DNA from: Pseudomonas sp. GD04019
Lineage (GTDB): Bacteria > Pseudomonadota > Gammaproteobacteria > Pseudomonadales > Pseudomonadaceae
DNA: 64,000 nt
Assembly: GCF_029837695.1 (NCBI RefSeq)
Contig: NZ_JAOEEA010000009.1
Location: 186,001 to 250,000, forward strand
Reading direction: 5' to 3'
Shown here: piece after piece, positions 1-7,058 of the stretch
Layout of the letters: each line of letters starts with the position of its first letter
Position numbering within the stretch: position 1 is the first letter of the stretch
Notes under the pieces: generated by a model
Databases searched by the model: none
What the model saw: only the letters and a program-made list of their open reading frames with translations
Told to the model about the DNA's origin: nothing
Translations under genes and position numbers: made by a program

Positions 1-1
1 G

Positions 2-1132
2 CTGGGGGAAGCCAAGGGCGTCGCCGAGTCGGCCAACCAGTCGAAGACCCGCTTCCTCGCTGCCGTCAGCCATGACCTGATGCAACCGCTGAACGCCGCG
101 CGGCTGTTCTCCGCTTCCCTCTCCCACCAGCAGGACGCCCTGCCCACGGAGGCCCAGGAACTGGTGCGCCACCTGGACAGCTCGCTGCGCTCGGCCGAAG
201 ACCTGATCACCGATCTGCTGGACATCTCGCGCCTGGAGAACGGGCGCATCACCCCGGAGCGCAGCCACTTCCCCCTCGGCCAGCTGTTCGACGCCCTCGG
301 CGCCGAATTCCGCGTGCTGGCCCAGGAGCAGCGCGTGGACTTCCGCCTGGTGCCCAGCCGGCTGCGCATCGACAGCGACCCCAAGCTGCTGCGCCGGGTG
401 CTGCAGAACTTCCTCACCAACGCCTTCCGCTACGCCCGCGGCCACGTACTGCTCGGCGCACGGCGCGACGGCGAGTTCCTGCGCCTGGAAGTGTGGGACC
501 GCGGCCCGGGCATTCCCGAAGACAAGCGCAAGGTGATCTTCGAGGAATTCAAGCGCCTGGACAGCCACCAGACCCGCGCCGAGAAGGGCCTGGGCCTGGG
601 CCTGGCGATCGCCGACGGCCTCTGTCGGGTCCTCGACCATCGCCTGGAAGTGCGCTCCTGGCCGGGCAAGGGCAGCGTGTTCAGCGTGCGCGTGCCGCTG
701 GTACGCGGCGCCGCGCCGCAAATCACGCCGGCGCTCAGCGAGCTGAACGGCCACACATTGGGCGGCGCCCAGGTGCTGTGCATCGACAACGAGGACAGCA
801 TCCTCACCGGCATGCACAGCCTGCTGTCGCGCTGGGGCTGCCAGGTGTGGACGGCGCGCAATCGCCTGGAGTGCGAACACCTGCTTGACGAGGCGGTGCA
901 ACCGCAGCTGGCGCTGGTCGACTACCACCTGGACGAGGGCGACACCGGCACCGAGCTGATGGCCTGGTTGCGCACGCGCCTGGGCCAGCCGCTGCCGGGC
1001 GTGGTGATCAGTGCCGATGGCCGCCCCGAGCTGGTGGCCGAAGTGCACGCCGCAGGCCTCGACTACCTGGCCAAGCCAGTGAAGCCGGCGGCCCTGCGCG
1101 CGCTGATCAGCCGGCATCTGCCGTTGGCCTGA
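2..1132 (+). CDS. Hybrid sensor histidine kinase / response regulator, 3' part only
   Basis: The reading frame is open from the first bases of the window, so the sensory N-terminus lies upstream. The visible 376 residues start just before the phospho-accepting H-box (SHDLMQPLN, His at visible residue 24, bases 71-73). A HATPase domain follows with N-box LQNFLTNAFRYA, G1 box DRGPGIPED and G2 GLGLGLAIADGL. A C-terminal receiver domain starts near residue 256, with probable phospho-acceptor Asp at about 307 (LVDYHL) and conserved Lys at about 358 (AKPVKP). The architecture is that of an orthodox hybrid kinase, and it resembles the Pseudomonas NahK/ErcS'-type kinases. That assignment is tentative because the input domain is missing. 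No partner regulator lies downstream. Confidence 0.93.
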   Translation: MGEAKGVAESANQSKTRFLAAVSHDLMQPLNAARLFSASLSHQQDALPTEAQELVRHLDSSLRSAEDLITDLLDISRLENGRITPERSHFPLGQLFDALGAEFRVLAQEQRVDFRLVPSRLRIDSDPKLLRRVLQNFLTNAFRYARGHVLLGARRDGEFLRLEVWDRGPGIPEDKRKVIFEEFKRLDSHQTRAEKGLGLGLAIADGLCRVLDHRLEVRSWPGKGSVFSVRVPLVRGAAPQITPALSELNGHTLGGAQVLCIDNEDSILTGMHSLLSRWGCQVWTARNRLECEHLLDEAVQPQLALVDYHLDEGDTGTELMAWLRTRLGQPLPGVVISADGRPELVAEVHAAGLDYLAKPVKPAALRALISRHLPLA

Positions 1133-1388
1133 GCAATCCACCAAGCGCTCCTGCCTAGGCGAGTACAGCCTACGGCTGAGCCATGCGTAGGGCGGGTGAA
1201 ACCCGCGCGCTCACTGAGCATGCTCGCAGCGCAGGTGAGCTTGCTCCCCCCCGCTAGCGGCCAGAAAAAACATCTATTTAACAGATAGGAATAACAGCCT
1301 TTTTGCGCTTTTTATCGATATCCGTTCGATAGATGATGCTCTCCATCCCTGCCGCGCAATACGGCGCCGCAGCCACGGAGTGACCACC
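1133..1388. other. Intergenic region with a small repeat-like hairpin
   Basis: No coding signal is visible. The stretch near 1186-1206 contains GCGGGT-GAA-ACCCGC (1192-1206). This is the core of a short extragenic palindrome commonly scattered in Pseudomonas genomes. The last 130 bases are AT-richer and presumably carry the promoter of the pirin gene, but I cannot name its boxes with confidence. Confidence 0.4.
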
Positions 1389-2087
1389 ATGATCGAAGTA
1401 CGCCCATTCGCCTCCCTCGGCCATGCCCACCATGGCTGGCTGAATGCTCGCCACCACTTCTCCTTCGCCGAATACCAGGATCCGCAGCGCACCAACTGGG
1501 GCCGGCTGCGCGTGTGGAATGACGACGAGATCGCCGCGGGCGCAGGCTTCCCGCCGCACCCGCACCATGACATGGAGATCATCACCTACGTCCGCGAAGG
1601 CGCCATCACCCACCGCGACAACCTGGGCAACCAGGGCCGCACCGAGGCCGGTGATGTGCAGGTGATGAGTGCGGGCACCGGCATCGCCCACTCGGAATTC
1701 AACCTGGAAGAGGTCACCACCAAGATCTTCCAGATCTGGATCATCCCGGACCAGCAGGGCGAAGCGCCGTCGTGGGGTGCCAAGCCCTTCCCGAAGGGCG
1801 AGCGTGCCGGCCAGTTCGTGATCCTCGCCAGCGGTCATGACAGCGATGAAGAGGCCCTGCGCATCCGCGCCGATGCCCGCCTGGCCGCCGCCACCCTCAG
1901 CGCCGGCCAGAGCGCCGAGTACCCGCTGGGGCGCCTGCGCAAAGGCTATCTGGTCGCCGCCAAGGGCCGCATCGAGGTCAATGGCATCGAGGCGCTGGAG
2001 CGCGATGGCGTGGCTATCGCCCAGGAAGAAGTCGTGCGGGTCACCGCGCTGGAAGACAGCGAGGTGATTCTGGTCGACGTGGCCTGA
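1389..2087 (+). CDS. Pirin family protein (YhhW-like)
   Basis: This 232-residue bicupin matches the pirin family in length (E. coli YhhW has 231 residues). The N-terminal cupin carries the metal-binding signature: PHPHHDME gives two His ligands, and GIAHSEFN supplies the later His and Glu. Family members bind a single Fe or similar metal, and some have quercetin 2,3-dioxygenase activity in vitro; the physiological substrate is generally unknown. An in-frame GTG lies 9 bases upstream, but GGAG at 1377-1380 sits eight bases before the ATG at 1389, so the ATG is the better start. The gene looks monocistronic and converges on rmuC. Confidence 0.92.
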   Translation: MIEVRPFASLGHAHHGWLNARHHFSFAEYQDPQRTNWGRLRVWNDDEIAAGAGFPPHPHHDMEIITYVREGAITHRDNLGNQGRTEAGDVQVMSAGTGIAHSEFNLEEVTTKIFQIWIIPDQQGEAPSWGAKPFPKGERAGQFVILASGHDSDEEALRIRADARLAAATLSAGQSAEYPLGRLRKGYLVAAKGRIEVNGIEALERDGVAIAQEEVVRVTALEDSEVILVDVA

Positions 2088-2103
2088 ACCGCGGGCGGGC
2101 GGG

Positions 2104-3591
2104 TTACTCGCCCGCCTCGTCCAGCAACGGCATGCCGGCGGCGCGCTCGATGAGATCCGCTGGCAGGCTCTTGCTGGCGCGGGCGCCGAGCAGCTTGAGG
2201 TTCTCGACCCGATTGATCAGGTTGCCGCGACCCTCGCACAGCTTGTTGCGCGCCGCGTCATAGGCCTTGTCCAGCTGCTTGAGGCGGCTGCCCATCTCGT
2301 CCAGGTCGGCGATGAAGGCGACGAACTTGTCGTACAGCTGGCCGGCACGCTCGGCGATATCGCGGGCGTTCTGGCTCTGCCGCTCCTGACGCCAGAGGCT
2401 GTCGATCACCCGCAGGGTGGCCAGCAGCGTGGTCGGGCTGACGATCACCACATGCTGCTCGAAAGCTTCCTGGAACAGCCCCGGGTCGGCCTGCAGCGCG
2501 GCGGCGAAGGCGGCCTCGATCGGTACGAACAAGAGCACGAAGTCCAGGCTGTGCAGACTTTCCAGGCGCTGGTAGTCCTTCACCGACAGGCCTTTGAGGT
2601 GGCTGCGCAGGCTCAGCACATGCTGCTTCAGGGCATGGGCACGGACGACCTCGTCCTCGGCGACGATCATCGCCTGGTAGGCGGTCAGACTGACCTTGGC
2701 ATCGACGATGACCTGCTTGTCGCCGGGCAGCTGAATCAGCACGTCCGGCTGGAAACGCTCGCCGTCGGCTCCCTTGAGGCTGACCTGGGTGTGATATTCG
2801 CGGCCCTTCTCCAGGCCGGCATGCTCCAGCACCCGTTCCAGCACCAGCTCGCCCCAGTTGCCCTGGGTCTTCTGGCCCTTGAGTGCACGGGTCAGGTTGG
2901 TCGCCTCGTCGCCCAGACGCTGGTTGAGCAGTTGCAGGCGCTCCAGCTCCTTGGCCAGGGAGAAGCGCTCGCGCGCCTCGTTCTGGTAGCTCTCTTCCAC
3001 CCGCTTCTCGAACGCCTGGATGCGCTCCTTGAGTGGATCGAGCAACTGGCCGAGGCGCTGCTGGCTGGTCTCGGCGAAACGCTGTTCGCGCTCGTCGAAG
3101 ATCTTCCCGGCCAGCTCGGCGAACTGCGCGCGCAACTCGTCGCGGGCGGCCTGCAGATCGGTCAGGCGCTGCTGGTGGTGTTCCTGCTGTTCGCGCAGCT
3201 CGGCGGCCAGGCCAGCGCGCTGGCTCTCCAGCTGGCGCAGCTGACCTTCCTTGTTCTCCCGTTCGCGCGCCCAGTCCTGGGCGGCCGCCTGTGCAGCCTC
3301 GCGCTCGCGGCCGAGCAGCTCGCTCTCGCGGCGCAGGGCGGCCAGCTCGGCCTGCTGGCGCGCGCTCTCCTGCTGCTGGCTGCGCAGATCGTCGTTGGCG
3401 CCATCGAGCTGGGCGCTCAGGCCTTCCTGGGCGAGACGCGCCTGGCTCAGGCGCTCCTCCAGCAACAGGCGTTCGGCCGCCTGGCTCGCCAGCCCGCGCT
3501 GCTGGCGCCACAGCAGCACGGCCAATGGCACGGCGCCGAGCAGCAGGCCGAGCAGCAGATTGGGCAGATCGAGAACGAAGGAAACGGGCAC
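2104..3591 (-). CDS. rmuC: DNA recombination protein RmuC
   Basis: The protein has 495 residues. An N-terminal membrane-anchor segment (roughly residues 8-27) leads into a long Gln/Glu/Arg-rich coiled coil (about 30-190). The RmuC core follows, containing GNWGELVLERVLEHAGLEKG, LPGDKQVIVDAKVSL and FVPIEAAFAAAL. The core belongs to the PD-(D/E)XK-like nuclease superfamily, and VDAK is the likely catalytic strand. In E. coli RmuC limits recombination at inverted repeats. The start is a GTG. A GC-rich inverted repeat straddles the stop codon (2089-2118) and may end transcription from both this gene and the convergent pirin gene. A Sel1-repeat gene lies 50 bases upstream on the same strand. Confidence 0.95.
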   Translation of the reverse strand: MPVSFVLDLPNLLLGLLLGAVPLAVLLWRQQRGLASQAAERLLLEERLSQARLAQEGLSAQLDGANDDLRSQQQESARQQAELAALRRESELLGREREAAQAAAQDWARERENKEGQLRQLESQRAGLAAELREQQEHHQQRLTDLQAARDELRAQFAELAGKIFDEREQRFAETSQQRLGQLLDPLKERIQAFEKRVEESYQNEARERFSLAKELERLQLLNQRLGDEATNLTRALKGQKTQGNWGELVLERVLEHAGLEKGREYHTQVSLKGADGERFQPDVLIQLPGDKQVIVDAKVSLTAYQAMIVAEDEVVRAHALKQHVLSLRSHLKGLSVKDYQRLESLHSLDFVLLFVPIEAAFAAALQADPGLFQEAFEQHVVIVSPTTLLATLRVIDSLWRQERQSQNARDIAERAGQLYDKFVAFIADLDEMGSRLKQLDKAYDAARNKLCEGRGNLINRVENLKLLGARASKSLPADLIERAAGMPLLDEAGE

Positions 3592-3641
3592 GGGCGGACT
3601 CGCTGGCGGGAAAGGAATGCCCGGCAGTATACCCGCGTCGA

Positions 3642-4055
3642 TCAGTGATCGAGACGCTGCAGCAGGCGCGCGGCCTCGTGGGAACCCTGGGCAGCCGCCA
3701 GCTCCAGCCAGTGCCTGGCCTGCAACGGCTCACGCTGGCGTGGCTGGCAATACAGGCGGCCAAGCTCCAGCTGGGCGCGCAAGTCACCGGCGCGCGCCGC
3801 CTGGCGCAGCAGCTCTTGGCCGATGCGGCGGTCACGCGCGTTGCCGCAATCGCGGCACAGCAATTGACCGAGGCGACTCTGCGCCGCGACCACGCCCTTG
3901 CGGGCCGGCTGCTTGAGCAGCCCCCCGGCAAAACGCTTGATGGTGGAATGGTGCCCCAGGCGGGGACGATCGAGCAGCCAGAAGGCCAGACGAACCGGCA
4001 GACGATTGCCCATGTCGGGCTGGTGCTGGGCGGCGGACAGAACGCGAGACTTCAT
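3642..4055 (-). CDS. Sel1-repeat (TPR-like) protein
   Basis: The protein has 137 residues from the ATG at 4055. The frame can be extended to a TTG at 4130, but that adds sequence with no support. The C-terminal half contains two alpha-alpha repeats of the Sel1 type (LLRQAARAGDLRAQLELGRLY and HWLELAAAQGSHEAARLL) preceded by a CRDC pair. Sel1 repeats are scaffolds for protein-protein contact; the partner here is unknown. The N-terminal segment is basic and hydrophobic, without a clear signal peptide. It is probably co-oriented with rmuC, 50 bases away, but there is no evidence of a functional link. Confidence 0.8.
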   Translation of the reverse strand: MKSRVLSAAQHQPDMGNRLPVRLAFWLLDRPRLGHHSTIKRFAGGLLKQPARKGVVAAQSRLGQLLCRDCGNARDRRIGQELLRQAARAGDLRAQLELGRLYCQPRQREPLQARHWLELAAAQGSHEAARLLQRLDH

Positions 4056-4407
4056 GTAAGCGACGGCTGGCTTCGGGGCGCGCCACTCTACTCTCTTTTC
4101 TCGCCCGGTAAAGACTTGCCAAACGGGCAAAACCGCGCTCTAGAGCAACTACTCGGACAATCCACAGAAGCTGTGGATAACTACGTGGACAACTTGGTGG
4201 AAACCTTTCTCATCGCCCAGTGTCTGCGGCCTCCGCTCAAACTGATGCTTTTTTCACCAACGAAAAAATTCCTTATTTTTCATTGACTTGAAAAATGGTC
4301 ATGGAGAATCAAGCGGTTACGACGCTTTGTGACAGAAGCTTGACAAGCTGCTTCGCCAATGTGCACAAGTGCCTCGCCCTCGCCCTCTTTCGGCGCAGGC
4401 GCAGGCC
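4056..4407. other. Intergenic region with a consensus DnaA box in a palindrome
   Basis: No gene is apparent in these 352 bases. TGTGGATAA at 4172-4180 is a perfect DnaA box on the minus strand and is half of the palindrome TCCACAG-AAG-CTGTGGA (4161-4177). A weaker match, CGTGGACAA, follows at 4184-4192. Next comes an AT-rich tract (about 4249-4298) with poly-A/T runs. The region must also contain the promoter of the Sel1-repeat gene. Whether DnaA binds here is inference. Confidence 0.5.
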
Positions 4408-5160
4408 CTAGGCGGGCTGCGGCAGCTTGCCGTCGACCAGGTACAGTTCCAGGCCGAACAGGCGGGGAATATCCGGCGCCTGGGCACTCTTGAAGGCCAC
4501 ATATCCGGCGGTGGTTTCGCACAGCCAGGGCTGCAAGTTGCGCGGGCGCTTCTCGCTGAATGCGGCCGGTGCATAGAGGGCGACATTGGTGCCCCGTAAC
4601 GGGCAGCGCGCCGAGGGATACTCGAACGCCTCCACCCCCGCCTCGCGCATGGCACTGCCCAATTCGTGGGTAGCCCGATAGTCGCTGCGATGAGTGAGCG
4701 ACTCGCGATGCCGATCAAACGGCGGCAGCTGCAGGCGGATGCCACGCTCTACCTGGTAGCGCGCCTCGAAGGAGGAATGCTCGGAGAGGATGCGCCCGCT
4801 GGGCGGCGGCTCGGCCATGCCATACCAGAGCACGAAACGGTAGAACGCCGTCTCGGCCATTGCCGTTTCCAACTGGCAGGCGGCGTAGAACAGGCTCGGC
4901 TCGTGGCGTCGGCCAAAGCGCGAGCCCCAGCGCAGCGGCGGGTAGCGGAACGGCGTGTGTAATAAGTAGTGCAGCGGCTCGTCGCTGGGTGGCAGTGGCG
5001 GCTTGCTGCTCTCCAGCAACTGCTCGAGCAGGGCCTGCTCTTCCAGGGTATCCACCAGCTGCAGGGTGGCCACCTGCTCCTGGTTCTCCACCAGACGTAC
5101 CAGCCGGCCACGCAGAGGAATCAGCTGTTCTGCGCCGGCGCAGGCCTGCCAGATATCCAT
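4408..5160 (-). CDS. RES-domain toxin of a RES/Xre toxin-antitoxin module
   Basis: The 250-residue protein has a RES domain. The family-defining polar residues are visible: Arg in LRWGSRFG, Tyr and Glu in LFYAACQLETAMAETAFYR, and Ser in FEYPSARCP. Characterised RES toxins have an ADP-ribosyltransferase-like fold and either deplete NAD+ (P. putida RES-Xre, mycobacterial MbcT) or ADP-ribosylate a host enzyme (ParT on Prs). NAD+ depletion is therefore the likely activity here. The gene starts 48 bases downstream of the antitoxin gene on the same strand, the usual antitoxin-first order. The stop is followed by DNA with no recognised gene until the Sel1-repeat gene. Confidence 0.9.
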   Translation of the reverse strand: MDIWQACAGAEQLIPLRGRLVRLVENQEQVATLQLVDTLEEQALLEQLLESSKPPLPPSDEPLHYLLHTPFRYPPLRWGSRFGRRHEPSLFYAACQLETAMAETAFYRFVLWYGMAEPPPSGRILSEHSSFEARYQVERGIRLQLPPFDRHRESLTHRSDYRATHELGSAMREAGVEAFEYPSARCPLRGTNVALYAPAAFSEKRPRNLQPWLCETTAGYVAFKSAQAPDIPRLFGLELYLVDGKLPQPA

Positions 5161-5208
5161 ATCGAGAACTCGCTTAGCCCCACTATGGCGGGACGTCGGG
5201 AAAGGAAG

Positions 5209-5580
5209 TCAGACCTTGCCGCGGATCGCGTCGAGGTACTCCACCACACGCACCAGCCCCTGCACCTGGCCCATCTGCTCCAGCGGCACGCCAGCCAGAT
5301 GGCGGTTTTCCGTGCGCAGGAAATGGCGCATGTCATCGAGATTGCCGCCGAACAGGGCGAACAGTGCGCGATAGATGCGGATCAGCAGTAGCGCCAGCTC
5401 GCCGGTCTTGCTCTGCGGGCGCAGACCGCCGCTATCGCCCCAGCGGCTGATGGCGGAACGGTTGACTCCGACTATGCCGGCCAGCTCCTGCTGGGTCAGC
5501 CCCAACTGCTCGCGGGTATTGAGCAGGGCCTTGAGCAACACCGCATCGGCATCGACGCCGGGCTTGCTGAGCGCACTCAT
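5209..5580 (-). CDS. Xre/MbcA/ParS-type antitoxin of the RES toxin
   Basis: The protein has 123 residues. The N-terminal half holds a helix-turn-helix (LGLTQQELAGIVGVNRSAIS, about residues 32-51). The C-terminal half is the Xre/MbcA/ParS toxin-binding domain (DUF2384), with LLIRIYRALFALFGG and the terminal VVEYLDAIRGKV, which normally inserts into the toxin active site. It is expected to neutralise the downstream RES protein and repress the shared promoter. GGAG lies eight bases before the ATG. An inverted repeat directly upstream (5593-5638) is a plausible operator. The pair sits just beyond the end of a tRNA-Ser locus, which fits an acquired module. Confidence 0.9.
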   Translation of the reverse strand: MSALSKPGVDADAVLLKALLNTREQLGLTQQELAGIVGVNRSAISRWGDSGGLRPQSKTGELALLLIRIYRALFALFGGNLDDMRHFLRTENRHLAGVPLEQMGQVQGLVRVVEYLDAIRGKV

Positions 5581-5592
5581 TGTCGTCTCCAG

Positions 5593-5638
5593 GTGTTCGT
5601 TTGAAACAAAAATAGCAAATTAATTGCGAAACGAACAC
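5593..5638 (-). promoter_or_regulatory. Inverted repeat, putative operator of the RES/Xre operon
   Basis: GTGTTCGTTT (5593-5602) and AAACGAACAC (5629-5638) form a perfect 10-bp inverted repeat around an AT-rich 26-base core. The repeat lies 13-58 bases upstream of the antitoxin start. Two half-sites around promoter-like AT-rich DNA suit the dimeric Xre antitoxin and negative autoregulation. Binding is inferred, not shown. Confidence 0.6.
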
Positions 5639-5718
5639 TGGATGAGTTCTCTGGGAATTGCGTGCTTCGATACAAACAGGGAAGTGAGCAGACAACTTTT
5701 CCATAGCCCAGAAACGCA

Positions 5719-5752
5719 AAAACCCCTGAAGTCCGAGGACTTCAGGGGTTTT
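5719..5752 (-). terminator. Intrinsic terminator, probably the original tRNA-Ser terminator
   Basis: A 16-bp perfect stem (5719-5734 with 5737-5752) is flanked by A/T runs on both sides, so it can act in both directions. It lies 11 bases beyond the left 26-bp tRNA-end repeat, the same arrangement as the hairpin at 7059-7095 next to the intact tRNA gene. It therefore looks like the tRNA-Ser terminator that was separated from its gene by the element insertion. Confidence 0.8.
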
Positions 5753-5762
5753 GCACTTTGTA

Positions 5763-5788
5763 TGGCGGGAAGATAGGGATTTGAACCC
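5763..5788 (-). repeat. att-like direct repeat: displaced 3' end of tRNA-Ser
   Basis: These 26 bases are identical to 7107-7132, the CCA-bearing 3' end of tRNA-Ser (acceptor arm plus the T-arm 3' strand and loop). The two copies are 1344 bp apart in the same orientation. This is the classical footprint of site-specific insertion into the 3' end of a tRNA gene. The intact tRNA lies at the other end, so this copy marks the distal junction. Confidence 0.88.
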
Positions 5789-5890
5789 GTTTAGCCCGCT
5801 CTCTTCGCCCAGCTTCTTTCCGCAATGCCTCTATTTTAGGGAGCTGCAGCCCAGGTGCATTCCCTATACCCGGCTTTGTAACGCTGCTTT

Positions 5891-5909
5891 CTCGACACTT
5901 TTTCGACAG
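5891..5909 (+). repeat. Left 19-base end repeat of the mini element
   Basis: The sequence CTCGACACT-N3-TCGACAG occurs here and again at 7021-7039 in the same orientation, differing only in the three central bases. Each copy contains TCGACA twice, 11 bases apart. One copy lies near each end of the element, between the att repeat and the cruciform. This placement is what one expects of recombinase arm-binding or directionality-factor sites; the function is inferred. Confidence 0.6.
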
Positions 5910-5949
5910 CTTGGTTTTGCCAACTCGCCTGAGAGCCAGCGCTTTATCT

Positions 5950-6014
5950 GGGCCTCCCTGCGTTGTAGAGGGGGCCCCCGCTTGCGGGGGAGACTCTGCA
6001 ACGCAGGGAGGCCC
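5950..6014. repeat. Left cruciform of the mini element
   Basis: A 21-bp inverted repeat with a single G-U-type mismatch (5950-5970 with 5994-6014) encloses a second hairpin, CCCCCGC-TT-GCGGGGG (5975-5990). The nested structure is much longer than a transcription terminator and has no U-run. Such structures serve as replication or packaging signals, or as recombination substrates, in small single-stranded-DNA elements. No direct evidence of function is visible. Confidence 0.75.
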
Positions 6015-6142
6015 GGAATAAGCCATTACGAGCGGGCGCCTGGGACGTCCCTGTAGCACGTCTATGAATCGAGCGTGAGCGCCACTGTTATTCAGCATTG
6101 CTCCGCTATAGACACACTGGTCGCGCACAAGAATATATGCTA

Positions 6143-6175
6143 AACATATGCAAAACATATATAGGTTTAACATAT
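6143..6175 (+). promoter_or_regulatory. Three AACATAT repeats overlapping the start of the RHH gene
   Basis: AACATAT occurs at 6143-6149, 6154-6160 and 6169-6175, the last running into the ATG at 6174, within an AT-rich island. Short repeated operators next to the gene for a ribbon-helix-helix protein are typical of CopG/Arc autoregulation. A weak Shine-Dalgarno TAGG (6162-6165) lies eight bases before the start. Confidence 0.5.
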
Positions 6176-6644
6176 GAGAAATGATACAAGGCAGCTTTGC
6201 CTGGATTACCTTGCTTGGCAGTGGGGCTATGGGCGCGGGAGAGCCAAGAAGGAGTATGCGCTTTTGACTCCAGAGGGGCGTGCGCCGCTTTTAAAGGCGG
6301 CTCAGGAGTGGGAAGCACGGGGCCGTAATCCGAGCGGACTACCTGATTTCGATGTGCCGCAGCAGCCATTACCAAGTTCGCCGCCAGTAGCGGCACCAGC
6401 TGCGCCCCCCGAGCGGCCAGCTGTAGCTCCTGAGGTGCTGGCCACTGCTTCAAAGGTGTTGTCTAAGCAGACTGCGTCAAAGCCCGCTCCAAGGGCCAAG
6501 AAAGTGATGTTCTCGATCCTCCTGCCTCCGGCTGATCTGGAGGCTATGCGGCATCTCGCGGATGAGTCGGGGGAGACGGTTGCTTATCACGTCAGAACGG
6601 CAATCAGGCGCTATCTGAAAGCTGCTGAGAAGGGGGAGTTATGA
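6174..6644 (+). CDS. Ribbon-helix-helix protein of the mini element
   Basis: The 156-residue protein has three parts. The N-terminal region (about 1-60) includes YLAWQWGYGRGRAKKEYALL and is unrecognised. A Pro/Ala-rich linker covers about 65-105. The C-terminal segment, from VMFSILLPPADLEAMRHLAD to VAYHVRTAIRRYLK, has the beta-helix-helix pattern of a ribbon-helix-helix DNA-binding domain. It probably binds the AACATAT repeats at its own start. RHH proteins in small elements regulate transcription, copy number or conjugation-like processing. Its stop overlaps the next start by four bases, so the two genes are translationally coupled. I do not recognise the family beyond the RHH fold. Confidence 0.78.
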   Translation: MRNDTRQLCLDYLAWQWGYGRGRAKKEYALLTPEGRAPLLKAAQEWEARGRNPSGLPDFDVPQQPLPSSPPVAAPAAPPERPAVAPEVLATASKVLSKQTASKPAPRAKKVMFSILLPPADLEAMRHLADESGETVAYHVRTAIRRYLKAAEKGEL

Positions 6645-6925
6645 GAGTCGGCCTTGTTTATGTTCGTCCAGGGGTAGCGCAGGCCATGGAACTGCTCGGC
6701 AAGTGGGTTGTCTGCCGGGTCCGGTATGAGGGGGAGGAAGAGGAGCTGCACGACACTATGCCAGCCCAGGTTGTTGGGGCTGTGGTGCCTGCGCCTGAGG
6801 GGCCTGTTGAGGCTCAATTGCTCCTGAATTCGCAGCCTTGGGTTAAGTGCATTGAGGGCTATGAATTCGAGGTCTTTCTGGATACCGTGGTCCACATTCA
6901 GGTGGTCTCCCCCGCTCAGCCTTAG
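6641..6925 (+). CDS. Small unknown protein of the mini element
   Basis: The 94-residue acidic protein has no signal peptide or membrane segment and no motif I recognise. It is rich in Val and Glu (CRVRYEGEEEELHD) with a Pro-rich middle, and it ends in a beta-like stretch (YEFEVFLDTVVHIQVV). Its ATG overlaps the stop of the RHH gene (ATGA), which strongly supports expression from the same transcript. The stop codon (6923-6925) lies at the foot of the right cruciform. An antitoxin-like, DNA-mimic or RHH-partner role is possible, but none is supported. Confidence 0.68.
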   Translation: MRVGLVYVRPGVAQAMELLGKWVVCRVRYEGEEEELHDTMPAQVVGAVVPAPEGPVEAQLLLNSQPWVKCIEGYEFEVFLDTVVHIQVVSPAQP

Positions 6926-7012
6926 CGCTTCGCTTGCGCGACTAGGGCCCTCCTTGGGGGCTGGACTAGCGAAGTCTGTCCAGCCCCCAAGGAGGGCAAG
7001 CAAGCGAAGCGC
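6923..7012. repeat. Right cruciform of the mini element
   Basis: A 20-bp perfect inverted repeat (6947-6966 with 6978-6997, 11-base loop) is enclosed by a second pair of 13-bp arms (6925-6937 with 7000-7012). The double-armed structure mirrors the left cruciform at 5950-6014 but is unrelated in sequence. It begins at the stop codon of the second gene, so it may also act as a 3' stabilising structure for the mRNA. Confidence 0.75.
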
Positions 7013-7020
7013 GCTAGAAA

Positions 7021-7039
7021 CTCGACACTCCGTCGACAG
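7021..7039 (+). repeat. Right 19-base end repeat of the mini element
   Basis: This is the second copy of CTCGACACT-N3-TCGACAG (first at 5891-5909), in the same orientation and with 16 of 19 bases matching. It lies 67 bases inside the tRNA-proximal att repeat. Confidence 0.6.
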
Positions 7040-7058
7040 TTTTTCGGCCCTAGAAAGC

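Noticed and set aside
5742..6173. A 143-codon minus-strand frame spanning the left end of the tRNA-Ser element
   Set aside because: It reads through the att repeat and the cruciform, lacks a ribosome site, and its composition does not resemble a protein. It is not evidence for an integrase fragment.
6143..6175. AACATAT repeats considered as a CRISPR remnant
   Set aside because: Three 7-base units with unequal spacing (11 and 15) and no spacer-length intervals; better explained as operator sites. No CRISPR array was found in the window.
5950..7012. Cruciforms considered as integron attC sites
   Set aside because: Neither inverted repeat has the core-site consensus GTTRRRY and its RYYYAAC partner at the expected places. 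No integron integrase is near.
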